A stretch of 29,050 nucleotides of DNA from Nitrospiraceae bacterium UBA6905 (GCA_002451165.1 DKBH01000032.1:1-29050); one strand, 5' to 3'; numbered from the stretch's first letter, positions 7,241 to 15,241 are shown. Numbers and translations are program-made. Notes: a model not told the origin generated them from the letters alone.

Positions 7241-7651
7241 CTAGACCAAAGGGGGAGAGAGACCAGACGATAATGCAGAAACGCCAAAGGATGGCGGCGT
7301 GACATCGGATATCGCCGCAGCGAATGTAGGAAAAGACCTTGAGGGAATCTCGGACGATGCAGGGATAATGAGGGCAGGCGTAGTATCATCCGTCTGCCGA
7401 AGAACTATTCTGGATTCGGTATCGAGAAGTTCCTCTCCAGGAGATGCCCTGAGATGATCGGAGCGGTCGCCGAAATGTGAAGATATGATCTGGTGCAGCA
7501 AGACGTGTGCATTATGATCTTTATGTGCCGAGGCGGCGACAAAACGGAAGGCATCCTTGTTATCTTCAATATGGATGTAGGAAAGCGACAACGCTGCAAT
7601 AGCAACGAAATAAACCTGGAGCAATAATCTTGTAGTGAAGTTTATGAACAT
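7241..7651 (-). CDS. Small exported His-rich protein, divergent from the efflux operon
   Basis: 136 residues. The N-terminus MFINFTTRLLLQVYFVAIAALSLS is a good signal peptide or anchor. A His-rich stretch follows (HKDHNAHVLLHQ, SSHFGDRSDH) and the chain ends SSGLSPPLV. A short exported, His-bearing protein with a terminal Pro-Pro block next to a TolC/MFP/RND metal-type operon resembles the DUF2946 or CzcI-like periplasmic proteins, but this is by pattern only. A well-formed promoter (TTGCTT, 17 bases, TATAAT) lies 80 bases upstream, which supports the gene being real. The ribosome-binding site is weak (GTAGAG). It is divergent from the ArsR-type repressor gene and may share its control region. 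Confidence 0.5.
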   Translation of the reverse strand: MFINFTTRLLLQVYFVAIAALSLSYIHIEDNKDAFRFVAASAHKDHNAHVLLHQIISSHFGDRSDHLRASPGEELLDTESRIVLRQTDDTTPALIIPASSEIPSRSFPTFAAAISDVTPPSFGVSALSSGLSPPLV

Positions 7652-7730
7652 GTCTGCTCTACTTTAATTACATGTCTGCAAGAGTCGATTTGCCAGGAAA
7701 CATTAGTTATCTGATCTGGGATATACAACA

Positions 7731-7759
7731 ATTATAATTAATTATTAATTTATAAGCAA
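7731..7759 (-). promoter_or_regulatory. Promoter for the divergent exported protein
   Basis: On the minus strand TTGCTT (7759-7754) and a perfect TATAAT (7736-7731) are separated by 17 bases. The spacer is entirely A/T except none, giving an unusually AT-rich element (AATTAATTATTAATT) in a gene neighbourhood that is otherwise GC-rich. Confidence 0.5.
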
Positions 7760-7795
7760 TACTCATGGATTATTCTGCGAAGGAATAGAAGATGC

Positions 7796-7832
7796 TTGAC
7801 AATTATATAAACGTGTGATTATATGATCATAT
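7796..7832 (+). promoter_or_regulatory. Promoter and palindromic operator of the arsR-efflux operon
   Basis: TTGACA at 7796-7801 is followed after 17-18 bases by TTATAT/TATATG (7819-7825) as the -10. A perfect 12-bp palindrome ATATGATCATAT occupies 7821-7832, overlapping the -10, the likely transcription start and the first base pair of the ATG. A looser ATATAA/TTATAT inverted repeat lies at 7805-7824. ArsR-family repressors bind such AT-rich palindromes over promoters, so self-repression released by a metal or metalloid is likely. Confidence 0.6.
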
Positions 7833-8250
7833 GTTTAATATGGTAATGTTTCTCAAACAGCTTTCAGACACTACCCGGCTTCGGATACTTTTGCTCCTCG
7901 CAGTGAGGGAACTCTGCGTATGCCAGATTATGGGGGTAACAGGCATATCCCAGCCCCTGATATCTCGAAACTTAGCCCTGCTCAGCAGAGCAGGCCTTGT
8001 TATCGAAAGGAAAGAGGGAAAACTGGTTTTTTACTCCCTTAATGGCGATATGCCCAGGCACTATCGCAAACTCATTGACGAGTTGAAAGAGATGGCAGAA
8101 AGTGATAGAACTTTTTCAGGGGACATCGCTTCACTTGCGGCATGCGAAGAGTTCCAGAAAAAGACGGGCAGGTGCGATATGAAGACATTCAGGGAATTCC
8201 TGGAGCAAAGGACTGAAAAGAAATCCAAGGGACAGGAGATGCAGGATTGA
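7831..8250 (+). CDS. ArsR-family metal(loid)-responsive repressor
   Basis: 139 residues. The winged helix covers about residues 5-85 (LSDTTRLRILLLL, then TGISQPLISRNLALLSRAGLV as the recognition helix, and the wing RKEGKLVFYSL). Cys29 and Cys31 in RELCVCQIM sit where arsenic-sensing ArsR proteins carry ELCVC; the third ArsR cysteine is replaced by methionine. The C-terminal tail adds two more cysteines (AACEEFQKKTGRC), which could complete the inducer site. The predicted transcription start falls at or next to the ATG and there is no Shine-Dalgarno, so the message may be leaderless; Met4 and Met6 are alternatives. The TolC gene starts one base after its stop, so it very likely controls the efflux operon. 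Confidence 0.88.
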   Translation: MFNMVMFLKQLSDTTRLRILLLLAVRELCVCQIMGVTGISQPLISRNLALLSRAGLVIERKEGKLVFYSLNGDMPRHYRKLIDELKEMAESDRTFSGDIASLAACEEFQKKTGRCDMKTFREFLEQRTEKKSKGQEMQD

Positions 8251-8251
8251 T

Positions 8252-9601
8252 ATGCCGGGCATAAGGCGAGGATGGAGATGGCTGTTCCTCCTGATTGGTC
8301 TGATTGTTAGTTCAGGGGTATCTGCAGCTGAGCAACAGCTTTCCATGAAAGACTGCCTCCTTCTGGCGATGAAGGGCAACCCCGAGATCAGGGCGCGGGA
8401 TCATGGGCTGCTTGCGGACCATGAGGATATCCGCATAGCCCGAAGTTTTCTCCTGCCGAAGCTCACCTTTGAGGAAAGGTTCATGAGGACGAATAATCCA
8501 ACCTATACCTTCATGGCAAAGCTGAACCAGGAGCGGTTCGCTGCCGAGGACTTTGATATTCATGCACTGAACGACCCTGCTCCGGTCTCGGATTTTCAAA
8601 CGAGCATCGCCTTTGAACAGGCCCTTTTTGCTCCGAAGGCCTCCATCGGAAAAAAGATGGCCGAAAAAGAATACGAAGCGCGGCGTGAAGAGGTTGACCG
8701 CAAAAGGGAGGAAGTGGCATTCATGGTCTTCAAGACCTATCTTGACGTCCAGACCGCGCGATCGTTTCTTGCGGTAACGGAAAAGGGGATCGATGATGCA
8801 CGGGAGCATTTGAGGATCGCCGAAAGCCGCTATGCTACCGGCCTCGGCCTCTATTCGGACATGCTGAGGGCCGAGGTGGCCGTGCGGACCGCGGAAGAGC
8901 GAAAAGTAACTGCAGAAAAGAACCTCCTGGTCGCAAGGCGGGCGCTCGGTCTTCTCATCGGGCTTCCCGAGTCGGTTGATGCCGGGGATGAGCGGCCATC
9001 GATAATGCTGAAAGATCTCTCGTACTATGATGCTGCTGCCCAGTCCCGTAAAGACCTGAAGGGCATGGAGGCACGCTTTCGCAACGCAGAGAATAATCTC
9101 CGGCTGGCCAACTCGTCCTATCTGCCGGTGCTCGGCATAGGCGGTTCATATCAGCTGAACAGCCACAAGGCGCCTTTTGGCGAGGAAGGCGAAAGCTGGC
9201 AGGCCATGGCCTTTCTCCGCTGGGAGCTCTTTGACGGGCTGAAACGGGAGGCGGAGCGCGCGAAGGCCCAGCACAAGCTCGCAGAGGCCGAAGCGTATCT
9301 AGACGGCATGAAAAAACATGTTTCTTTCGAGGTCTATGAGGCATACCTATCTGTTGAGGAGTCAAGGAAGGGTCTCGAGCTTGCAAAGGCGAACGTGGCA
9401 GCAGCAGAGGAGGGCAGAAGGCTTGTCCGGACCCGCTATGAGAGGAGCCTCTCGACTATGGTGGACATGCTGGACGTACAGTCCAACCTCGATGCAGCAC
9501 GTGCCGATCATGTTGCACGGGAGGCGGCATATCTGACCGCGCTTGCCCGTCTCAGTCATCAGAGCGGCACCATCCTGAAAGATCTGGAGATAGAACCATG
9601 A
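8252..9601 (+). CDS. TolC-family outer-membrane efflux channel
   Basis: 449 residues with a signal peptide (WRWLFLLIGLIVSSGVSAAEQ) and two homologous OEP halves made of long coiled-coil helices (for example KREEVAFMVFKTYLDVQTARSF and, in the second half, HVSFEVYEAYLSVEESRKGLELAKANV). It forms the trimeric outer-membrane exit duct of a tripartite pump. AGGA lies five bases before the ATG, one base after the repressor's stop. Its own TGA overlaps the ATG of the adaptor gene. The substrate cannot be read from this protein. Confidence 0.93.
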   Translation: MPGIRRGWRWLFLLIGLIVSSGVSAAEQQLSMKDCLLLAMKGNPEIRARDHGLLADHEDIRIARSFLLPKLTFEERFMRTNNPTYTFMAKLNQERFAAEDFDIHALNDPAPVSDFQTSIAFEQALFAPKASIGKKMAEKEYEARREEVDRKREEVAFMVFKTYLDVQTARSFLAVTEKGIDDAREHLRIAESRYATGLGLYSDMLRAEVAVRTAEERKVTAEKNLLVARRALGLLIGLPESVDAGDERPSIMLKDLSYYDAAAQSRKDLKGMEARFRNAENNLRLANSSYLPVLGIGGSYQLNSHKAPFGEEGESWQAMAFLRWELFDGLKREAERAKAQHKLAEAEAYLDGMKKHVSFEVYEAYLSVEESRKGLELAKANVAAAEEGRRLVRTRYERSLSTMVDMLDVQSNLDAARADHVAREAAYLTALARLSHQSGTILKDLEIEP

Positions 9602-10689
9602 AGAGGAATATCGTAAAGTCCAGGGCAATGGTCGCATTCCTGCTGGCAACGGCGGTCTTTGCCGCGCTTGCGGGTTGCAGGGGAAAAGAATCCGGCGAGA
9701 AAGCTGTTCCGCGGAAGCAGGTGAGCGGTGTTTTGGTTGCTATTGCTGCTTTGTCGCCGGCTGAAGAATATATCGAGACCTCCGGGACGGTAAAAGCCAG
9801 GACTGTCAGCATTATCGCAAGCCGCATGATGGGCACGATCACCTCCGTGAAGGTGCGGGAGGGCGACCGCGTGCAGGCAGGACAGGTCCTGGCAACAGTC
9901 GACGACAGCGACGTTGTCCAGAAGGTGAAGGCAGCGGAAAAGGCAGTTGAGGCGGCTAAGCAGCAGAAGTCGCTGGCCGACATCACCTATGAACGGTACA
10001 AGACCCTTCATGATGACCGAGCGCTGACCGGACAGGAACTTGATCAGGTTGCAACACAGAAGAAGGTGGCTGAATCGGAATATGAGCGGTCGCAGGCCAT
10101 GCTGAAAGAGGCAAAGGTGCACCACGGGTTTACGAGCATTGTCGCGCCCTTCGCCGGTAGTATCACCGAGAGGAGGGCCGAACAGGGCAATATGGCTGTG
10201 CCGGGCATGCCGCTCTTCACCTTGGAGGATACCTCCGGCTACCGGATCGATGCATACCTGGATGAGAGGTATGTCGGTACCGTGAAGCGGGGCATGCAGG
10301 CCGTAATCACCATCGGATCACTGCAGCGCGAGGTCCCGGGTACGGTCTCGGAAGTCGTGCCTTCGGTCGACCCTTCGACCAGGACATTTCTGGTCAAGAT
10401 CGCTGTCAGCAATGAGGGCCTGCGGAACGGTTCTTATGCGAAAGTATCCATTGCCGCGGGGAAGAGGGACCGACTTCTGGTGCCCGGGAAGGCTGTTGTA
10501 GAACGGGGGCAACTCTCGGGTCTCTACACCGTAGGCAGCGATTCGATCATTACCTATCGGCTGGTGAGGAAAGGAAGAACCTACGGAGACAAAGTCGAGA
10601 TCCTGTCCGGTGTCAACCCAGGTGAAAGGATCATTGTTGAGGGCGTGGAACAAGCTGTGGACGGCGGCGTGCTGGTGACGACGAAATAA
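9598..10689 (+). CDS. RND efflux periplasmic adaptor lipoprotein (MFP)
   Basis: 363 residues. The lipobox LAGC at 24-27 means the mature protein is anchored by lipidated Cys27. The N-terminal lipoyl half-motif GTITSVKVREGDRVQAGQVLATVDDSDV is followed by a coiled-coil hairpin (about 105-165), the second lipoyl half (IVAPFAGSITERRAEQGNMAVPGMPLFTL), a beta-barrel, and a membrane-proximal domain (KVEILSGVNPGERIIVEGVEQAVDGG). It bridges the RND pump and the TolC channel. The ATGA overlap with the TolC gene indicates coupled translation. No long His/Met-rich metal-binding extension is present, unlike many heavy-metal adaptors. Confidence 0.93.
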   Translation: MKRNIVKSRAMVAFLLATAVFAALAGCRGKESGEKAVPRKQVSGVLVAIAALSPAEEYIETSGTVKARTVSIIASRMMGTITSVKVREGDRVQAGQVLATVDDSDVVQKVKAAEKAVEAAKQQKSLADITYERYKTLHDDRALTGQELDQVATQKKVAESEYERSQAMLKEAKVHHGFTSIVAPFAGSITERRAEQGNMAVPGMPLFTLEDTSGYRIDAYLDERYVGTVKRGMQAVITIGSLQREVPGTVSEVVPSVDPSTRTFLVKIAVSNEGLRNGSYAKVSIAAGKRDRLLVPGKAVVERGQLSGLYTVGSDSIITYRLVRKGRTYGDKVEILSGVNPGERIIVEGVEQAVDGGVLVTTK

Positions 10690-10697
10690 AAGTATGC

Positions 10698-10832
10698 ATG
10701 ACCATCTGTCAAGATGCGCAGCCGGTCTGCCTTGCCTGTCCCTGGCACGATCATTATCTGACCCTTCCAACCTGCGCCGCCTGCAAGGAACTAAAAAGGA
10801 CGCAGCATGAATGGCATAGGCATATCGGGTAG
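10698..10832 (+). CDS. Cys/His-rich micro-ORF between adaptor and pump
   Basis: A 44-residue reading frame that starts nine bases after the adaptor stop and overlaps the pump gene by 26 bases. It contains five cysteines and five histidines, arranged as CLACPWHDHYLTLPTCAAC, that is two CxxC pairs flanking a HDH. Third-position GC in this frame (about 23 of 35 codons) is closer to neighbouring genes than in the competing frame that starts at ATG 10694 and ends TGA at 10810 in ATGA overlap with the pump start. I favour this frame on composition, but the other start geometry is attractive. No Shine-Dalgarno is visible. If real, it could be a small zinc or metal-binding accessory. I do not recognise a family. 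Confidence 0.4.
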   Translation: MTICQDAQPVCLACPWHDHYLTLPTCAACKELKRTQHEWHRHIG

Positions 10833-13800
10833 AATCGCCAAGGCGTTCATTCAGTCTAAACTGACACCCCTCATCGTAATTGCATCGCTCCTGCTGGGCA
10901 TCTTTGCGGTGGCTGTAACGCCGCGGGAGGAAGAACCGCAGATCGTTGTCCCGATGATCGACGTTATGGTTTCCTACCCTGGCGCGTCGGCAAAAGAGGT
11001 GGAAGAACGCGTCACCAAGCCCATGGAGAAGTTCCTCTGGGAGATTAAGGGCGTCGAATATGTCTATTCCATCGCCCGACCCGGCATGAACCTTACGATC
11101 GTCCGGTTTTATGTCGGGGAGGAGATGGAAGCGAGTCTTGTCAAACTCTATAACAAGCTCATGTCCCACGCAGACCTGATACCACCCGGTGTGTCACAGC
11201 CTCTGGTGCGCCCGAAATCCATTGATGATGTGCCGATCACGGCATTTACGCTCTGGTCGGCGCGCTACAGCGGGTATGAACTGCGGCGTGTAGCCCAGGA
11301 GCTCTGCGAAGAGATAAAGAAAGACAAAGACGTGTCCGAGACCGCAGTAATCGGGGGACAGAAGCGGCAGGTGCGGATCAGCCTTGATCCTTTACACTTG
11401 CGTGCCTACAGCGTTTCGGCGCAGCAGATTATCGGCTCTCTCCAGAAGGCCAACTTCGTCCTTCCCTCGGGGGCCTTCTCTTCGGGAAACCGGGAATTTA
11501 TGGTCGAGACCGGGGCGTTTTTGAAGGATGCGGGAGAAGTGGGCGCACTTGTGGTGAGCGTCGCCAATGGACGGCCGGTCTATCTCCGGGACGTGGCGTC
11601 TTTGATTGACGGCCCCGAGGAACCTGCCCACTACGTCTTTATGGGACTGGGGCCGGCGGCCGCGGCAAAGGGCATACCGCCGGGATACGAGCGGTCCGGC
11701 CAGTTTGATGCTGTGACGCTCACCGTCTCGAAGAAGAAGGGCACGAATGCCAGCACCGTTGCCGAAGATGCAATCAGGAAGATCGGCGCTTTGAAGGGCA
11801 CGATCATACCGTCCGGCATCGAGATAACTACGACCCGAAACTATGGAGAAACGGCAAAGGAGAAGTCGGACGAACTCCTTGAACACCTCCTCATCGCTTC
11901 CCTGTCGGTCGTCATCCTCATCGCCCTTGCCCTCGGCTGGAGAGAGTCTATTGTGGTGGCGGTGGCTGTCCCTGTCACCCTCGCGCTCACGCTGCTGGTC
12001 AATTATCTCTATGGATATACCTTGAACCGGGTAACGCTCTTCGCCCTGATATTTTCGATCGGCATCCTGGTGGACGATGCCATCGTCGTGGTGGAGAACA
12101 TTCACCGTCACTTCAGGATGCACAAGATCGCCCCCCTTACTGCTGCTTACGCTGTCGATGAAGTGGGCAACCCCACGATACTCGCGACCTTCACGGTCAT
12201 CGCTGCGCTGCTGCCCATGGCCTTTGTCTCCGGGCTCATGGGTCCGTACATGCGGCCGATACCGGTAGGGGCATCTGCCGCGATGATCTTCTCCCTGTTG
12301 ATAGCCTTCATCGTCAGCCCCTGGATGAGCTACAAGGTCCTGAAGAACGTCAGACCGCACCGTGCGGAAGCGGAGGGCGGGAAGTTGTCGGCTCTCTATG
12401 GGAGGATGCTCAGGCCATTATTAGAGAGCAGGAATAAGCGAGCAGCAGTACTTGCTATGGTGCTGGTGTTTCTGGGCCTCGCCCTGCTCATGATACCCCT
12501 CAAGGCGGTCACGCTGAAGATGCTGCCTTTTGACAACAAGAGCGAGCTGCAGGTCATTATCGATATGCCGGAAGGGACGACGCTCGAAGAGACTGCAGCA
12601 GCAGCGCGCAGCCTGGGAGATTACCTGAAGACAGTTCCGGAGGTCACGGACTTCCAGAGCTATAGCGGAACAGCTGCGCCTTATAACTTCAACGGCCTGG
12701 TGCGCCATTATTTTCTGCGCTCAGGCAGCAACGTCGCAGATATCCAGGTCAATTTTCTCCCCAAGGGGGACCGGGCAGAACAGAGCCACGACATTGCCAA
12801 GCGCCTCAGGCCTGAACTGAAGAAGATCGCGGACCGGTACCGTGCGCGGATCAAGGTCGCCGAGATACCGCCGGGGCCGCCGGTGCTGAGCACACTCGTA
12901 GCCGAAGTATATGGCCCCGACCTGCAGCGGCAGATAGAGATTGCCCGGGAGATCCGAAATATATTTGAAACTACTGAGGGCGTGGTCGATGTGGACTGGT
13001 ATGTGGAAGACGACCAGAAGAAGGTGATATTCGATGTGGAAAAGGAAAAGGCGGCGCGGCACGGGATAACCACGGAGACCGTATCCCAGACCCTCCGGAT
13101 AGCGCTGAACGGCATGCCTGCGGGCCTGGTGCATGTTGAGCATGACAAGGAACCGGTAGAACTTTTCCTCAGAATGCCCCTCAGCGAACGTTCTGATCTT
13201 GCATTACTTAGTGATATAGCAGTGCCTTCCCCTGGAGGCGGACTTGTCCCGCTTGCTGAATTGGTGAATGTTCAGGAGGGGGTGGAAGACAAGACCATCT
13301 ATCACAAGAACCTCAAGAGGGTGGTCTATGTAACGGGAGACGTGGCCGGCACGGAGGAAAGCCCTGCCTATGCCATCCTCAAGATGAAGGATACGCTGCA
13401 GGGGCTCAAGCTTGCCGAAGGGTATCAGCTGAAGCAGTATTCATCCGTGCAGCCGTGGCTCGAGGACCGCTATGCCATGAAGTGGGATGGTGAGTGGCAT
13501 ATCACCTACGAGGTCTTCCGCGACCTCGGCATCGCCTTTGCTGCGGTGCTCGTGCTGATCTATATTCTTGTCGTTGCCTGGTTCAGAAACTTCGTGACCC
13601 CGCTCGTCATCATGGCCCCTATCCCGCTGACCCTCGTGGGCATCCTGCCGGGCCACGCTATATTCGGGGCTTTCTTTACGGCAACATCCATGATCGGCTT
13701 TATCGCACTTGCCGGCATCATTGTCAGGAATTCCATTCTGCTGATCGACTTTGTGCAGATGGAATGGCGGGACAGCTGCGACCTCAAGTCTGCCCTTATG

Positions 13801-14028
13801 AAGGCTGGTTCCGTGAGGTTCAGGCCAATTGCTCTTACGGCTGCTGCTGTCGTTGTCGGTTCCTTTGTAATGCTCTTTGACCCTATCTTCCAGGGGCTGG
13901 CGATCGCCATGATGTTCGGGGCTGTGGCTGCCACAGCTCTCACCCTTCTGGCTGTACCGCTTCTCTATTACGAGTTTTTCCGGAATAAGCCTTGTCCGCT
14001 TCCTGCCGGGACAAAGAAGGGAGAATGA
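10807..14028 (+). CDS. RND-superfamily efflux pump (inner-membrane permease)
   Basis: 1073 residues, full length for an RND pump, with twelve membrane helices in two repeats and two large periplasmic loops. Helix 4 carries GILVDDAIVVVENIHRH, with Asp423 and Asp424 at the proton-relay positions of the AcrB (HAE-1) type. Heavy-metal CzcA/CusA pumps usually show a single Asp followed by Gly at this spot, so a non-metal or broad substrate is possible despite the ArsR-type regulator. The N-terminus (GRIAKAFIQSKLTPLIVIASLLLG) and the first loop (VPMIDVMVSYPGASAKEVEERVTKPME) are typical. AAGGA lies seven bases before the ATG. It closes the 7831-14028 operon. Confidence 0.95.
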   Translation: MNGIGISGRIAKAFIQSKLTPLIVIASLLLGIFAVAVTPREEEPQIVVPMIDVMVSYPGASAKEVEERVTKPMEKFLWEIKGVEYVYSIARPGMNLTIVRFYVGEEMEASLVKLYNKLMSHADLIPPGVSQPLVRPKSIDDVPITAFTLWSARYSGYELRRVAQELCEEIKKDKDVSETAVIGGQKRQVRISLDPLHLRAYSVSAQQIIGSLQKANFVLPSGAFSSGNREFMVETGAFLKDAGEVGALVVSVANGRPVYLRDVASLIDGPEEPAHYVFMGLGPAAAAKGIPPGYERSGQFDAVTLTVSKKKGTNASTVAEDAIRKIGALKGTIIPSGIEITTTRNYGETAKEKSDELLEHLLIASLSVVILIALALGWRESIVVAVAVPVTLALTLLVNYLYGYTLNRVTLFALIFSIGILVDDAIVVVENIHRHFRMHKIAPLTAAYAVDEVGNPTILATFTVIAALLPMAFVSGLMGPYMRPIPVGASAAMIFSLLIAFIVSPWMSYKVLKNVRPHRAEAEGGKLSALYGRMLRPLLESRNKRAAVLAMVLVFLGLALLMIPLKAVTLKMLPFDNKSELQVIIDMPEGTTLEETAAAARSLGDYLKTVPEVTDFQSYSGTAAPYNFNGLVRHYFLRSGSNVADIQVNFLPKGDRAEQSHDIAKRLRPELKKIADRYRARIKVAEIPPGPPVLSTLVAEVYGPDLQRQIEIAREIRNIFETTEGVVDVDWYVEDDQKKVIFDVEKEKAARHGITTETVSQTLRIALNGMPAGLVHVEHDKEPVELFLRMPLSERSDLALLSDIAVPSPGGGLVPLAELVNVQEGVEDKTIYHKNLKRVVYVTGDVAGTEESPAYAILKMKDTLQGLKLAEGYQLKQYSSVQPWLEDRYAMKWDGEWHITYEVFRDLGIAFAAVLVLIYILVVAWFRNFVTPLVIMAPIPLTLVGILPGHAIFGAFFTATSMIGFIALAGIIVRNSILLIDFVQMEWRDSCDLKSALMKAGSVRFRPIALTAAAVVVGSFVMLFDPIFQGLAIAMMFGAVAATALTLLAVPLLYYEFFRNKPCPLPAGTKKGE

Positions 14029-14059
14029 CAGAAAAATATATGAAAATAATCTTGTGGTG

Positions 14060-14068
14060 TGCTATAAT
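14060..14068 (+). promoter_or_regulatory. Extended -10 promoter for the zinc-ribbon gene
   Basis: TGCTATAAT is a perfect extended -10; the -35 region is poor. It lies 32 bases after the pump stop and 47 bases before the next start, so the small gene has a promoter separate from the efflux operon. The same TGCTATAAT sequence occurs at the left end of the window (160-168, minus). Confidence 0.5.
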
Positions 14069-14115
14069 TTAGTTGTAATGCAACAATGAAACTAATAAGC
14101 CGGAGGTGAATTACC

Positions 14116-14304
14116 ATGGAATCGTGCTCTCTGACCTACAATAGATGCTCCTGCCTGAAGTGCGGGGGGCATTATGCGACAGTCATCAGTTCTGATGAAG
14201 AGCTCCAGAAGGAGTCCTGTCCCGGTTGCGGCGAAAAGAAGCTGAAGATCGTCGGTCCGCTGAGCCAGGCCGAGATCAACAGCATCTTTTACAGCGGCGG
14301 TTGA
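14116..14304 (+). CDS. Small zinc-ribbon protein
   Basis: 62 residues with CSCLKCG (11-17) and SCPGCGEKKL (34-43), two CxxC knuckles about 18 residues apart as in FmdB-like or rubredoxin-type zinc ribbons. An additional cysteine lies at residue 4. The tail LSQAEINSIFYSGG is conserved-looking but unknown to me. GGAGGTGA stands before the ATG at good spacing. With its own extended -10 promoter and a strong terminator directly behind, it is a single-gene transcript, probably well expressed. Role unknown; a small nucleic-acid- or protein-binding zinc protein is a general inference. Confidence 0.75.
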   Translation: MESCSLTYNRCSCLKCGGHYATVISSDEELQKESCPGCGEKKLKIVGPLSQAEINSIFYSGG

Positions 14305-14355
14305 AGTCCGCGGGGATGCTGAGACCGGTCCGGTCTTAATTTTTCTGATACATAA

Positions 14356-14398
14356 GAGAGGTGAGACGCGTTAGAGCGTCTCACCTCTCGTCTTTTTT
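14356..14398 (+). terminator. Strong intrinsic terminator after the zinc-ribbon gene
   Basis: Arms 14356-14369 and 14376-14389 pair perfectly over 14 bases around a six-base loop, followed by GTCTTTTTTG. A weaker AGACC/GGTCT stem followed by AATTTTT lies just upstream (about 14323-14345). The T-run is only on the plus strand. Confidence 0.9.
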
Positions 14399-14567
14399 GA
14401 ACCTTTCCCTTTGGGGATGCAAGCAGCTCTTCGCAGCATATTTTTTCTGACTTCTTTTATCAATGACTGGTGCGACAATTCATTGTTGGACCAATCAGTA
14501 GCTTTTGCCGAAGACGTGGGAACGGTCACAAGGCCCTCTAATGTGAGGATGGGATTTTCGCGCCGCG

Positions 14568-15152
14568 CTATAACAATTTTTCCCTAACCAGCAGCTTCAG
14601 CTCCTGCAACATCTTCTTCCTGTCCTGCTGCGACACATAGGGAACAGAAGAAAAATATTTATGCCCTATGACCTTCATCCCGCTGAACTGGAATATGGCC
14701 GTATCCATCGCCATATTCATCATCTTAAAAGCGCCCATCTTCTCATAGTCCTCTTTGGATGCACCCGTAGTGCTGATCAGGAATACCTTTTTATCCCGCA
14801 AAAGCCCGACCACTTCCGTCTCTGTTATGTCATAGGCAAACTTCAGGGAGAAGACCCGGTCAATATAGCCCTTTAACATGGCCGGCATGGCTGACCACCA
14901 GATCGGGAATATCACAATGAGAATATCTGCCTTGCTGATGTAATGCTGCTCCCTTTTGATATCCTTGGGAACAGCACCATCCTGGATCGCTGACAGGTCT
15001 TTTGCTGAAAGTGCGGGGTCGAAACTGATCTTGTAGAGGTCTCTCACCGTAAAATCTCTCTTCTTTTTTCTTAATTCTTCCGATATCGTTTCCAGAATGG
15101 CGTGGTTGAAGCTCTTGGGGTTGGGGTGTGCATAAACAATCAGATACTTCAT
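14568..15152 (-). CDS. NAD(P)H quinone reductase, flavodoxin-2 fold
   Basis: 194 residues. The start MKYLIVYAHPNPKSFNHAIL is the classic first strand and FMN/FAD phosphate loop of the MdaB/KefF/NQO1 group (YAHPxPxSFN). The second hallmark, ADILIVIFPIWWSAMPAMLKGYIDRVFSLKFAY, supplies the flavin-ring and dimer contacts. STTGAS is the third loop. Such enzymes reduce quinones by two electrons with NAD(P)H and protect against electrophiles. The frame is open upstream, but AGGAGAG before ATG 15152 and the family N-terminus fix the start. It faces the zinc-ribbon gene. A TTGTTG/TAGAAT promoter and a perfect palindrome lie upstream. Confidence 0.88.
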   Translation of the reverse strand: MKYLIVYAHPNPKSFNHAILETISEELRKKKRDFTVRDLYKISFDPALSAKDLSAIQDGAVPKDIKREQHYISKADILIVIFPIWWSAMPAMLKGYIDRVFSLKFAYDITETEVVGLLRDKKVFLISTTGASKEDYEKMGAFKMMNMAMDTAIFQFSGMKVIGHKYFSSVPYVSQQDRKKMLQELKLLVREKLL

Positions 15153-15183
15153 GATAGTTCTCTCCTTATGTAGTTCTTGCCAT

Positions 15184-15212
15184 ATTCTACTACTGATCAG
15201 ACACCACAACAA
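15184..15212 (-). promoter_or_regulatory. Putative promoter of the quinone reductase
   Basis: On the minus strand TTGTTG (15212-15207) and TAGAAT (15189-15184) are 17 bases apart, 32 bases before the start codon. The -35 match is moderate. Confidence 0.35.
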
Positions 15213-15231
15213 CATCCCTTTTGCTTGATTT

Positions 15232-15241
15232 GTTACGTAAC
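15232..15241. promoter_or_regulatory. Palindrome GTTACGTAAC, possible operator
   Basis: A perfect 10-bp palindrome 20 bases upstream of the putative -35 of the quinone reductase gene. Quinone-reductase genes of this fold are often controlled by HxlR, MarR or LysR-type regulators that bind such sites. No regulator gene is adjacent, so the role is inferred. Confidence 0.3.

Noticed and set aside
10318..12360. Long minus-strand frames at 10318-11169 and 11392-12360
   Set aside because: They oppose the adaptor and RND pump, both unmistakable; composition is that of antisense reading of high-GC codons.
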